From contig JAWPGT010000016.1 in assembly GCA_034638255.1 (NCBI GenBank), positions 525,235 through 589,234 of the forward strand: 64,000 nt of DNA, read 5' to 3'. Numbering within the stretch: the stretch's first letter is position 1; the number at the start of each line of letters is the position of its first letter. Below the pieces are notes generated by a model, which saw only the letters and a list, made by a program, of their open reading frames with translations, made no database searches and was not told where the DNA came from. This document shows, piece by piece, positions 38,472 to 49,473 of the stretch. The translations under genes and the position numbers were made by a program. The stretch comes from Coprinus comatus (taxonomy: Eukaryota > Basidiomycota > Agaricomycetes > Agaricales > Agaricaceae).

Positions 38472-38829
38472 GTTTATGGTGTATAGAGATAATTTCAGAA
38501 AATATTTTGAAACAAGGTGAAGTAAATATACAATTCCTCTACCTTTGATTTATTTGCATACAAGTTCAAAGTCAATATGATCTTCTATAAATTCATACAT
38601 GATCTAAGATTCTTACATATGAGAATCCTTTGTTAGTCTATTTAGTCAATGACTGCTCCACACAGAATCATAGAAAAATGATCAGGAAATAGATATCCAC
38701 TGCCAGGTATACAAGTTCAAGTTAGAAACAAGCCTTTTATTGGTATTACTTAAAATTTAATTGACCAAGTCTATCCAAGTCTTACCCATCCATGCCATTA
38801 CAATGACCAACCCTTCTACTCCTTGATTC

Positions 38830-39318
38830 ATGTCTAGGGCTGCTACCCCTTCCACTTTTTGTATCACTTCCAGGGCTGCGAAAACCAAGCAAGGGCCTAA
38901 GAGTCCAGACCTTGAGTTCACAGAACAGTTGGTGATGAGAGAGCTGCTTATGATGCCTCAAGAGCTTCAAAAACAGTTGGATCTTGAAAAGGCTATGGAG
39001 GATGTTAAACTGGTCAAGGTATGTTAATGGCACAGTTGAGTTAACATGATTTTTACTGACTGGTTTGATTGTTCTTAGTCTCTACTACTTAGTACTGGTT
39101 TGGCTAAGACTCCTGTACAAGCTACTTCTTCTTGGGAGTCTTCACCCAAAGTTTTCATATATTCCACTCCTCCTGAGTTTTGTCATTCCGAAGGATGGTG
39201 GGTGGTATGTGTGGGCTGGTATCCTGGGGTTTATAAGAACATGCAAGTCCTTACATTGTGTAGAACTCAATTTTCTAATTGGCCTATAGAGACATTGCCA
39301 AGAAGAATCAAGTTGTAA
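38830..39318 (+). pseudogene. Two-exon remnant, possibly an RNase H1 N-terminal-like fold
   Basis: First block 38830-39019 (MSRAATPSTF..., LEFTEQLVMRELLMMPQELQ, QLDLEKAMEDVKLVK), then a GT...AG gap to about 39078, then SLLLSTGLAKTPVQATSS and EGWWVVCVGWYPGVYKN. The last piece resembles the start of the caulimovirus-viroplasmin/RNase H1 N-terminal domain (WYVV.VG..PGVY), but the rest of that domain is not recognisable. It is short and probably broken. Confidence 0.35.
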
Positions 39319-39438
39319 CTGAGGCAGAAGATAGTTATATATTTTGGTATCCTGGAACCCTTACTCAAGCCTATGTCATTTTTGTGCAGCTTGTTATGGC
39401 TGGGGCTGTCTGTAAACTTAACATTTATCTTGGTTCAG

Positions 39439-39904
39439 TGTTATGATTGTTAGTACTTTGCTGGACTATTTTGAGCAGGTTCCAGAAATACCTCTTGATT
39501 CCATCACCAATTGAACTATAATTGACTCACACTAATTAATCAGCCAAGCTATAGTTAGTGTATTTATCTTTAGCATAGTTATTTTCTCTTTATCTTGTCT
39601 CATCCCTTGCACTCTTACTAGTTTCATACTTAGTTATTCCATGTTTCACCTTTGCTACAAGTTTTGGTAGGAGAAGGGATAACTTACATGTTTCATCTTT
39701 TGTTTCACTTATTATTGGACTACTCGTAAATAGTATAAATAGTTGCTTGTATTAGCCCTTGGAGCCCCAAGCTTTAAGTTGGTTAACTTCTAATCTATTC
39801 ATACTATGACCTTCTGCTTGAACACCAGAACAGTAGTTTAACTTATAGAGATTGAACACCTGTCTCAAGCTGCCTTCATGCACCAGAGATCTAGGATCAT
39901 AACA
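39439..39904 (+). mobile_element. Solo LTR of family C (466 bp), target duplication TTCAG
   Basis: Starts TGTTATGAT and ends ATCATAACA, perfect 9-bp terminal inverted repeats, with TTCAG on both sides (39434-39438 and 39905-39909). A TATAAATAG word at about 39738 sets the plus orientation. A reversed, older copy lies at 40767-41189. Confidence 0.9.
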
Positions 39905-40766
39905 TTCAGGGGGTCATGTTGACCCCAAAGACTATCCAGTCCCTTCGGGTACAACTAGAGAGCTGGCATGGTGGGTTGTTGCTCAGAGGATCAGACCTGG
40001 TATTTACCAGGGGTAGTAAGTCTCTTTCTTCACTCAAAACTGTCTTGATTATTAAACTGTTATGGTAGTGCAGCAGCATTGAGACTTGCAAGAGTCAAAC
40101 ACATATACAACATGATCCAATGTGCAACCATTGGACAGGTGGCTACTGTATTTACTGAACTTTACATGACTAGGTAGTCCTCGTCCCCTCTTGATTATGG
40201 TACAGCCAAAGACATATTATAGTTTTTTTTTTTGTTAGTCACACAAATATCTTGTCTATGTAGTCTGGCAGCATGCTTGTCCATTCTCATTGAGTAGTAT
40301 ACAATATCACAAATATATGATGAGATTCTTGTTACCTCTGTGATGCTCATAGCCAAAGATGGGACTTGTGAGTTGTGTAACTTGAATATATTGGGGCGCT
40401 ATAAGAGATATCATGATTGTGTTATAAGGGGTGAATATTATAGCCTGCCCTAGTACTGCCTATGTATCCCTTAGGTTCTATATGAATATTTTGGCTCTGA
40501 TTTTTATTGGAATCAAAAGCAATAACTACAAGCTCTATAGGCAAACCCCTACCAAGGTAAATAACTGAAGTTAGAAGAAGTAATAGCAGTAGTCATTATC
40601 AACTTTAAATGTTGACTTCAGTTGCTGGTATAACTGGTATGCTTGGGAAAATATTTTTAACCTCTCTACATAGATGTATACTCTTAGTTTTCAGAAGTGT
40701 GTCTGGGTATTTGGCATGTAATGAGCTTTGTAAAAAAGGGTTAATTATATTTGTGTTATCAGTATA
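39905..40766. other. Spacer between family C LTR copies
   Basis: AT-rich, no coding remnant found. A small hairpin (GGGGTCATGTTGACCCC) lies at about 39911-39927. Confidence 0.45.
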
Positions 40767-41189
40767 TGTTATGATCCTAGATCTCTTGGGCACTAAGCTG
40801 CTTGAGACAGGTGTTCAATCTCTACAAGTTAAACTACTGTTCTGGTGTTCAGGCAGAAGGTCATAGAACATGTAGATTAGAAGTTAACCAATTTGAAGCT
40901 TGAGACTTCAAGGGCTAATACATACGACTATTTATACTATTCTATGAGTAGTCCAATTATAAGTGAAACAAAAGATGAGACATACAAGTTATCCCTTCTC
41001 CTACTGAGACTTGTAACAAAGACAAAACTAGTAAGAGGGAAAGGGATGAGACAAGACAAAGATAAATGAAAGAGAAAATAACTATGCTAATAATGGTACA
41101 CTAACTATAGCTTAGCTGATTAATTAGTGTGAATCAAATATAGTTCAATCAGAAATAGAATTGAGAGGTATTTCTGGAATGTTAAAACA
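40767..41189 (-). mobile_element. Older reversed copy of family C LTR
   Basis: Similar to 39439-39904 read on the other strand: shared blocks include the promoter word and AATTAATCAGC. The 3' end (TGTTATGATCC on the plus strand) is intact. The 5' end is diverged, so the boundary near 41189-41225 is uncertain. No target duplication seen. Confidence 0.7.
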
Positions 41190-41432
41190 AGTGCGAAGCA
41201 TAGTATGCTAGGGTAGGTACAACTTAGACTTACTGAGGGTGGTTGTTTAGGTAGAAAGAACTTAAGTATATAATGCAACTACTACAAGGTTTATATACAT
41301 TAATGCAATGGTGTGTGCAAGAACATATTGAGTCACATGTTCATCTAGCATAATGCCATTAGAGAATGTCATTGAAGAACTAATAATAGTTCAACACTCC
41401 CCTGAATACGAACATGGCAGCTAAGAAGTGCC

Positions 41433-42793
41433 CTATGTTGAGGACATATTATTTGAGCACTTGGCAGTACTATATGTGGGATTAGATAACTCCAACCCAT
41501 AATAGTTATCACGGAAGTATTCAAACTTCACACATCTGAGATTCTTCATGAGAAGATCAGCAGGGTTTTCAGTGCCTGGGATAAAATAGAGCTGAACCTT
41601 CTTTTCATCAATTACTTGACGAATGAAGTGGAAGATGATATCTATGTGTTTTGATCTCTTCTTGACAGCAGAATTTTGCATGATGAAGAGAGAGCCCATA
41701 TTGTCTCCACAAATATCCATTGGTTCATTGTTATGTAAACCAAGTTCAGTTATTAGGCTTCTGATCCAGATGGACTGATGACTACAATTGGAAATAGCCA
41801 TGTACTCAGCCTCTGTAGACGATAATGCAATAGTCTTCTGTGATCGACTGACCCAGGCTACTGGACAGGATGCAACAGTGGACAGATAACCAGTTTGGGA
41901 TCTTCATGTAGAAGGATCACTAGCCCAATCAGAATCACTATAAGCAATAAAACCCTCATTACCAGAACCATTAAGTGTCATTCGATATTCTCGAGTTGCT
42001 AATAGGTATCTACAAATATAGAGAGCTCTATGCAAGTGTTCTTCCATAGGGTTATGAGAATGTTGACTTAGCTTAGTCACAGAGAATGAAATGTCTGGAT
42101 GTGTGCCAATAGCAATATACAACAGTGATCCAATCACCTGTTGGTACCTAGAACAGATGGAGGAGTTGATTGGCTTGTTGTTAGGAACTAGATAGTACCC
42201 TTCTGGCAGCGGAGTTTGTGCTGGCTTGGTGTTACGGTCAGAGCCAGTGACTTTAAACCTTTCCAGGATCTTTTCTAAATAAGCACATTGATCAAGATAG
42301 ATCTTTCGATTAGCTCGATCTCTCCTGATGCGCATACCGAGAAATTCTTTGACTTCTCCAAGGTCGCGGCATTCCCACTTTTTCATGAACTCTCCTTTAA
42401 GCTTTTTAAGCAGGGCGGAGTCATTTCCCATAAAAAGTACATCATCAACATACATGACAGCAATGACAAACTTGCCATCTTTTTGACAATATACATATAT
42501 AAATACTGGCATCGGATTCACATTGCTTGAAGCCTAGTTGGTTCATGGAAGATGCCATCTCCTTCCACCAGGCCAAGCCAGCTTGTTTAAGGCCGTACAA
42601 TGCACATTGTAACCTCCAGACCAAATGTTCCTTGCCCTTGAGTTTGAAACCTTTGGGTTGATCCATATAGATTTCCTCATCCAGTTTGCCATAGAGATAT
42701 GCTGTCTTTACATCGACAGACTCAATATCCCAGTCTTCCAGGGCAGCTAACCCAAGCAGGATTTGAGCAGACTCATATCTAACTACTGGAGAA
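41433..42793 (-). pseudogene. copia reverse transcriptase C-terminus and RNase H
   Basis: Reading on the minus strand: DWDIESVDVKTAYLYGKLDE, MDQPKGFKLKGKEHLVWRLQ, then VMYVDDVLFMGND with the active-site YVDD, EFLGMRIRRD, SDSDWASDPST, ALSSTEAEYMAISNCSHQ, and RNase H pieces DNMGSLFIMQNSAVKKRSKH and RQVIDEKKVQLYFIPGTENP. Frames shift near 42525, and TGA interrupts SDPST/RSQTGY at about 41904, where CGA would encode the expected arginine. Non-functional. Confidence 0.85.
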
Positions 42794-42799
42794 AATAAT

Positions 42800-43375
42800 G
42801 AAGAGAAATAAGTGACATTGTGATGTAATGATGTGCGAGTCGACTGCGTCCGTCAGTCGGACTTCGAGACCTGGTAAGTCAAAGAGTAAATTTCAAATTT
42901 GCAGAGTTTCGGGATAAAATAAATAAATAGCGTGTTGAGTTCGTCAACGACGAACGTGTTCTTGAGGCGAATGAAGAATTTGAAGTCGTTTGAGATGATG
43001 CAGCAGTAGAATGAAAGGTTTGAAAACGGGGGTAAAATTCACTGGCTAACTACGACAGAACTGTACTACTTTTATACTGAGAAAAATAAGATACCGAATC
43101 TTTTTATCATGTAAAGTAGACACCGAAAACCGTAAGTAAAACAATGAAGATGTAATTAAAACATGTGTTTATGAAGTAAGGGAACCGAAATGAAAAGAAA
43201 TAAAGTTTTTACTGAATGATAATAAAACATGCCAATGCTGCTTCGTGTAATGAACCGAATTTTGAGTAATTGTACATATGAGTCGGAAGAAAGTTTCGAT
43301 AGGGTGGAATGTGCTTCAGAGATAAGATGGCCTGATATGTAGGAGGTACGACATCAGGTGATTTCGTATCTTCAC
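42800..43375. mobile_element. 576-bp non-autonomous insertion in copia RT
   Basis: Splits the copia protein between FSQVEGIDFDEL and FSPVVRYE. AATAAT is duplicated on both sides (42794-42799 and 43376-43381). The insert starts GAAGA and ends TCTTCAC, a short inverted terminus at best. It has far more CG dinucleotides than its host element (for example CGAGTCGACTGCGTCCGTC near 42837), so it arrived after the host had decayed. It carries no protein remnant; class unknown. Confidence 0.75.
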
Positions 43376-43381
43376 AATAAT

Positions 43382-45000
43382 TCATCAAAGTCAATGCCCT
43401 CGACTTGAGAAAATCCTTTAGCAACTAGTCTAGCACATTTGTGACTGTCACTCTTTTCATTAAAGACCCATCTATTTTTTTATGGTTTTCCTTCCTTCCA
43501 GAAGTTTCACCAACTTGTAAACTTCTCACTTTTTGAGCGCAGCTAGTTCTTTGAGACAAGCTTTGTGCCAGTGTTCTCATTCCTCCGGATTCAATTTTAC
43601 AAGATCACAGAATTGCTCAGGAACTGATGTGGAACTTGCCTTTGCCAATAAAAAGTTCATCAATTCTAACCCCCCTTCCTTAGTAATCCATTGAATCTTA
43701 CAATCTGTGCCTTCTTCCATTGCATCAGGTTGTTGTTCCCTTGCATACTGCTGTGAGGCATCCTTGTGTTGTCTGCATATTTCATTGTGACATTCTCGGA
43801 TTTCTTCGGGCAGAATAGGATGTGGATCTGCTTTAGGGTGATCTCATTGATTTCAGATTCTGAAATTGTGACCATGGAGATGAACTCTCCCCTGGGGTGG
43901 TAGAGGTTCATTATGATTGTAATCTCATAGGATCTCAGATGGATGTGTTCTCTCCCCATAAGTGTTACCTTCTCTAAACAAAACAAACTTTTCTCTGCCA
44001 GAACGGCGAGGTAAAGGTTCAACTGGTCTAGCAGGTTGTTCAGGTGATGGAGAAATGGGACAGGTGGAGTCAGGTTGAGGAGCAGGGCTCGGACTCGGGT
44101 AATGAATAGGTGATCCTGGATTAGTGTATGATAACACATCATCATCATCATCATCAGTGACTTCCTCAACTGTTGTTTTCCTGGGAGCAGGTTTACTCGG
44201 ACCGGGAACAGGAGGTTTTTGAGAAGTAGATGGTCCAGGGATCGGACCTTGCAGTCTAGGCATGGGAGTTCTATCACTGTCATCTTGTTGAGATGTGTCC
44301 ATAGGATCATCAGGATAAAGATCAGGTGTAGTATCCTCATCATCTTCATCAGACGCCGGAGGAGGAGGATTTATTTTGGGGTTTTTAGAAGAACTGGAGT
44401 CCTTATGTTTTTCATGATCTGGCTTGCATTTGGGATACCAGCCCTTGTTGAAAATAGCTGTTTTCACAGTATAAATAACATTTCCTTTCTGGTGTTGCAT
44501 AAACATAAAGTTAGCGCCAGCATAACCAAGGAAGATCATTAATTCAGATCTGGGTGATAGTTTTTCATCACGCAATTCCTTTGGAATGAAAACATAAGCT
44601 GCATAGCCAAACACATGAAGCTCAGATAGATCTGGCTTTTTCCCAGTTACCATTTCCATGGGAGTTTTCCATTCAAGACATTTGATGGGAGTTCTATTAT
44701 AACAATAAACTGCCATGTTAAGGGCAAATTCCCACCAAGAATCTGGTAAGCATGCAGTAAGTCACATGGCTTGCACCTTTTCCTGAAGTGTGTGGTTCAG
44801 TCTTTCTGCTCTACCATTCTGCTGGTGTATATGTGGTGCAGACATCTTGTATACTATCCCTTTTGAGTGAAGGAATTCCTCAAATTTCTTAGAAACATAT
44901 TCACCACCATTATCTGTCTGGATATGCTTTATCGTTTTACCAAATTGCTTTTCCTCGAAGGCACAGAATCTTTCAAGTGCCATTAAGGCATCAGATTTGG
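43382..45000 (-). pseudogene. copia integrase and RT N-terminus
   Basis: Minus strand. Integrase pieces: IKHIQTDNGGEYVSKKFEEF (second catalytic Asp), SAPHIHQQNGRAERLNHTLQ (catalytic Glu), WEFALNMAVYCYNRTPIKCL, GYAAYVFIPKELRDEKLSPR. A Pro/Ser/Asp-rich linker then leads to RRSGREKFVLF. TGA stops occur at about 44766 (after QEKVQAM) and 45004 (after WILLL), both where a CGA arginine codon would fit. The reading changes frame at several points. Confidence 0.85.
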
Positions 45001-45001
45001 C

Positions 45002-45835
45002 TCATAAGAGGAGGATCCACACATGGCTAGAATAGTCATCATAGAATGTCATTGCCCATTTGTACTTGTGATATGAGGCAACAGGGAATTCTAGAAGATC
45101 ACTGTGGATCAATTCTAAGAATGACTTTGCTTGTGTCGAAGAAGGACAATATGCATCATTGGACATTTTGCCATGGGCACAACCATCACATACTTGATGG
45201 GAGATAGGAATGTCAAACTCAGGTACTTTTTCTGAGTGTTTTGGGAGTTGTTGCAATACTTCCTTTCCAGGATGCGCCAATTGACGGTGCCAAAGATCAT
45301 AAACAGAAAGTTTCAATGCGCAATAAGAGAGCACCTGGTTTGCAGTATAGTGACACACCATCCTAGTGTGAACATGGTGGAGGGCATCTTCCATAACTTT
45401 GAATGTTGTGATGCATGATGCATGCATGAATAATTTTCTGTTTGAACAAAATATGTTGGTTCTCTTTAAATTTGACTCACTCCTCATTCCTTGCAGCCAT
45501 AAGGTGCCAGGTGAAATGATTCTAGTGGAGAGAGACTCTAAATAATAGACCAGATACAGTGGAGTTGTTCTAGTGACTCTGTCTACTTCATGTTGGAAGA
45601 GAACTTTCCCACGACCTTTTATGGTTATGAGATTGTTGCTGGCATCTCTGACACCACCAAATTCTCCATTCTCTAACTCGATAAAGTTGGCTATATGTGG
45701 TGTGCAATTAAAGCTAGCGCCTGAATCAAGGAGCCAAATAAGACTCTCTAGCATAATTAGGTTTAATCTTATCCTCACAGAAACTGCATAAGCATTCATC
45801 AAGATGTTTTGGTTCATCACCATTCTTAGGATCAT
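45002..45835 (-). pseudogene. copia protease and integrase zinc/N-terminal region
   Basis: A 277-codon minus-strand frame: protease WLLDSGASFNCTPHIANF, IKGRGKVLFQHEVDRV, GTLWLQGMRS, LWHRQLAHPGKEVL and VCDGCAHGKM (HHCC zinc site), then ELIHSDLLEFP with the first integrase aspartate and YKWAMTFYDDYSSHVWILLL. Just upstream of the protease the frame is shifted by a missing two-base GC relative to the copy at 63720, so this arm reads LESLIWLLD where the other reads ARESAIWLLD. Confidence 0.85.
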
Positions 45836-46319
45836 TTAAATATTTTGTTGGTAAGACAAAACAATTGCAAATAGAAACAGGAGAAGTTATCACATTTACA
45901 GAAACGGGAGATGTTACAACAGCAGTAGATACATGAGAACTATCAATAGTCTGACTATAGTCCAGCAGTCCATTACAGCACTCTAGAACATTGGGTCTGA
46001 TGGAGCCATTGGTTCATCTCCCCATTTGGGGGCATCTCTGTATTTCCCATTTAGTAATGAAGAAATCTTGAGAGAAGAAAGGAATGTACTCATTGTACCA
46101 GCCATCATTGACCTCATAGTCAGCATCTGTGTCGAAGTCCGGATCATTCATATAGGCGTCAGCCTCTGCGATCACATCGGGAACATCGGAAGGTGGGACA
46201 TAAGAGGGAGACTTTGATCAACACATGAGGGACCCAGGTGTAGAAACCGAAGATGAATCAACTTCCTCTTCAGGAAGGATATGAGCCGATGCCATCATTA
46301 AATCAATTGACAGAGGTGG

Positions 46320-46523
46320 TGTAACCATGCGTATGGTTACAGGTAGTTTTACACTTAATATCACATGCAGGTGAATCTGCACGGTCTCTATATTAGAGAT
46401 GATAAAGGTACAAGCTAACTCATTACAAAGTGGACCAATGTATTAAATAGTATGTTAGCCAAATAGTCATAAACTACAAAGAAATAAAACATAATAGTGA
46501 CATATCCTGACAACCCTGTCACA
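46320..46523 (-). mobile_element. 3' LTR of the chromovirus (204 bp)
   Basis: On the minus strand it starts TGTGACAGGG at 46523, immediately after the purine tract AAAGGGGGA, and ends CATGGTTACA at 46320. The last 22 bases form a near-palindrome (GTAACCATGCGTATGGTTAC). The same 204 bp lies at 62939-63142 on the other strand. Confidence 0.8.
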
Positions 46524-46706
46524 TCCCCCTTTCAGACTAGCGTCTAGTCTCGATAAGTTGAATTAGTGGTATACTGGTGATATAGTAATTGTAGTGTGTT
46601 CTGGTTCATATCCACAATGCAGTGGTGTTTTGTTCTGATTTATTATCTAATATGCGTGAGTCAGTTTAGACACAAGTAGGTAATGAATAACGACAAGGTC
46701 AGATGG

Positions 46707-48037
46707 TCAAGTTATCCGTTTCCACATCCATAAGGTTTGCTCTTCATTGTTGGAATATTGGTCACCGTAGTCAAGTCTCTCTTCGAAAAGGGTACTCCGA
46801 CCATCTTCTCTAACAGTATTTGATTGGCCAGATGTCTGAGATTTGGTCGTTACGGTTGGGTAGTTTCGACTGGGCAGTTTGTGGTATGTGGTTGGATCAA
46901 TGCCAGCCATAGTCCATCCATACAGGTTACAAGGATCCTCATCATGTCAGTGAGCTGCCTTTCCTAACGAGTTCCGGATCTTTTGCTGATCAAGTGGTGT
47001 AGGTAGTCTCTACCCATCCCATTCTGGAATGGCCTTGGGTATCCCATATGTGCCCAGACAATATCTCCTCTCATCATCGATGGCCCTCAATGCTTCATCA
47101 CCTTTGGGGTTGAGATGGAATAGGTAATCCAAGTACTGTAATCCATACATGTAAGAGTGGTCCATCCATCCTACTGGGACTTTGTTAGTAATTAATACCT
47201 TGAGGACCATGTTTATCATAATGTTGGATATCATCAGTTTGGGTTGGATGTCCTTGAAGGTGACTAGTCGTAATTGCCAACACGGTCCTTGTTGGTGCTC
47301 AAAGGGTGTGCAACTGGCTTGCTGCACATATTCAGCATACTTCCCAGGCAGAGCAGCAATCATTGCAAATTGCTTTATGAATTGGTCCTGTAAGTCCTTG
47401 ATTGATTGACTATTATCCATCCCTTCAGTCATACATAAGAGTCTCCCAAGACTACATCCAAATACCGATCAATGATTGACCCTGAACATGTGGTCAAATA
47501 CTATCCCTGGCATATAATTGATAGCCCCAGGGTAGCTTTGGAGTATTAATTGCTGCCTATACTGATCTATCTCAAACAGCTTGTATATGGGTAGCTGGGG
47601 GGGTTTGGTTGGTTTGGGTGTGTACTCCTGTCATCCCTCCATATCCAATCCTTCGTCAAGTGTAACATTGGGTAAGTCCTGGATTAGATCAAAACCTGAG
47701 TCCTGGTGTAGCCATTGCATCACTTTATTCCAATTTCCCTTGGTAATCCTCGATGCCACACCATACGTTTCCAGTAAGAGTAGGTATGCCTCAGCCCTAA
47801 CAAATCCTTCTTGAGTCCCATCCCTCATTACTCTGATTAGTTGGATTGCTTCATCTACCATACTAGGTAGTCCTTTTGGGCTGATTCTGTAGATTGTGTG
47901 TTCCGGTGGTGGCAAGAATGGTGTTGCTGTGAGTCACTCATGTTGTCTTGCAATTCTGGCTGTCTTCCCCATGAATACCTTGCCTGTGGTAGTTGATGAA
48001 TATCCGTAGTATGATAGTATTCCAACCAAGTCAGCAT
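46707..48037 (-). pseudogene. Accessory reading frame of the chromovirus, downstream of the chromodomain
   Basis: About 430 codons between chromodomain and 3' LTR, same strand as pol. Blocks: MLTWLEYYHTTDIHQLPQ, then after a frame change PPPEHTIYRISPKGLPSMVD, EAYLLLLETYGVASRITKGN, KLFEIDQYRQQLILQSYPGA, SIKDLQDQFIKQFAMIAALP, KYAEYVQQASCTPFEHQQGP, MYGLQYLDYLFHLNPKGDEA and DERRYCLGTYGIPKAIPEWD. Blocks are joined through in-frame TGA codons (after DMEG, VNH, EWDG, AAH), the same decay seen in pol. I recognise no domain; it is not a chromodomain, RNase H or envelope-like membrane protein (no hydrophobic helix). The right-hand copy lacks 447 bp of it. Confidence 0.6.
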
Positions 48038-48535
48038 GTTCTACTTCTCAGTTGGCTTCCCATGCATTGGTGTTGTTTGTTTCATTTGGTTTTCTGATCA
48101 TGGGTTTTACCCAAGCTGGTTTCCCATATTTGAATCTTCCGTACTTGGTGTTTTTCACTGATTGGCTGTTTGTGCTGATCAGGAATGGGTGTATGTCCTC
48201 CTCTCTCTCGTTCCTCATCCTCTTGTGTCTCTTAGTCCTGTTTGATGTATGTGTTCATAGGTTCCATTCTATCCAAAAGGCTGCATTTTGCAGTTTTCCC
48301 ACTGATTTGTTGCTGACTGTTTTTCAGCTCTGCCCTATCCCCCCCCTTTCAGTGAGCATCATCACTGCAAGTACTGAGGAGGTGAAGGTCTGGTCATTGG
48401 TTTCTGTCATTCCAGTGTTTTGTGATATGGTGTGTGTGGTGGAAGAAATGGGGTGTTGACTAGCAGTGTTGAACATGCTCACATATAAGTATGTTCCTCC
48501 TACTAGACATTTCTTTTGTCTACCCTTTTCTTTGT

Positions 48536-48849
48536 CTAGTCCTTTTGGTACCTGTCTACAGGTCTCAAAGGCAGTTTAGCAATCTCTGTGACCCCATGTA
48601 TGGCTAGATAATGGTCCAGGGCCGCCAACTCTTGACAATGGGACAATGGTTCCCAAGTAGTGTCCCCCATGCTCCATTGCACCTTGAATTCCATTGGCTT
48701 TTTTCCCAATCTCTGATGACCCACAATCTCATCTATGACCCATTCCTCATCATCTCCTGTGCCAAAGTCATATGCTTCCAACTTCAATCTGTTTGGAAAC
48801 CTTTCATCACTTGATGCAATATGAGGTTGTAACAGACTGGCATGGAATG
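48536..48849 (-). pseudogene. Integrase C-terminus with chromodomain
   Basis: Minus strand: HASLLQPHIASSDERFPNRL (end of integrase), then EWVIDEIVGHQRLGKKPMEF, FKVQWSMGDTTWEP and CQELAALDHYL, a canonical chromodomain with its three aromatic cage positions (W, W, W). It would direct insertion to marked chromatin. It is separated from the integrase core by the solo LTR 48850-49473. Confidence 0.85.
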
Positions 48850-49473
48850 TGTTATGACCACGAACCGTTAAGCTGAACACTCCTGGAACTTAAACGCTAG
48901 AGTGCAGTCGTGTAGGAACGTGCGATCAATAAACACTCTGCTGCAATCTCAAGGCCTTTCAACCTAGTGACCGAGAGGTATGGAGACAGAGATGTATAAG
49001 GGCTACAACAGAAGAGATTAAAGCTTGAGGCTTTAATCGTCCACTACATCGAGTATTTATACTATTCTAGGGATGTACCTAATAATAGCTACTAACTAAT
49101 TATAACCTAATACTCGTCATCGCTTTATAATCTACTCCATACACAATGCTAGAACTGTCAACAGGAGTAGGTGAGACATCGGGGTCGGGGACTATTTACT
49201 CCATATACAATGAAAGGTTAGTCAACAAGAGTAAAATGACGAAACAGATAACTAATACTGGAGCTGGGGAAATGTATACTTCTAAGCATAAGTGGAGTCT
49301 CATACTTAGTTCGACGTTAGGTCATAGCGATGTCATAGTGATGTCACCGGGGAATGGTATGTCAAGCAGAGTCGTCCATGGTGTCGTCATTGGGAATGAG
49401 TTCGGGGAAGATAGCGAACAAGTCTTCCTCGGTGGTGGTGGTACGGGCCGGTGGTTTGGGTGGACTTGTAACA
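48850..49473 (-). mobile_element. Solo LTR of family A (624 bp) inside the chromovirus, target duplication GAATG
   Basis: Starts TGTTATGACCACG, ends TTGTAACA, flanked by GAATG at 48845-48849 and 49474-49478. Removing it and one GAATG rejoins the integrase reading ...TFHASLLQPH. It keeps many CG dinucleotides (for example CGACGTTAGGTCATAGCGATG near 49311) while the surrounding gypsy DNA has few, so it is younger than the decay of its host. Minus-strand TATAAATA fits its orientation. Confidence 0.93.

Larger units (their letters stand above)
41190..46314 (-). mobile_element. Decayed Ty1/copia retrotransposon, interrupted
   Basis: Minus-strand copia order: gag remnant, protease (WLLDSGASFNCTPHIANF), pre-integrase zinc region (HRQLAHPG on the minus strand at about 45280), integrase, reverse transcriptase with YVDD, RNase H. 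After RNase H a purine tract CAGGGGAG precedes TGTTGAAC at 41396, the start of the 3' LTR, which runs towards 41190. A 576-bp insertion splits the reverse transcriptase, and a gypsy element interrupts the 5' part near 46315. Many stops, mostly TGA, break it, so it cannot move. No matching 5' LTR is in the window. Confidence 0.85.

Noticed and set aside
48052..48459. 135-codon plus-strand frame with hydrophobic character (membrane-like)
   Set aside because: It is the complement of the gypsy element between chromodomain and accessory frame, and its mirror copy is frameshifted; not a gene.
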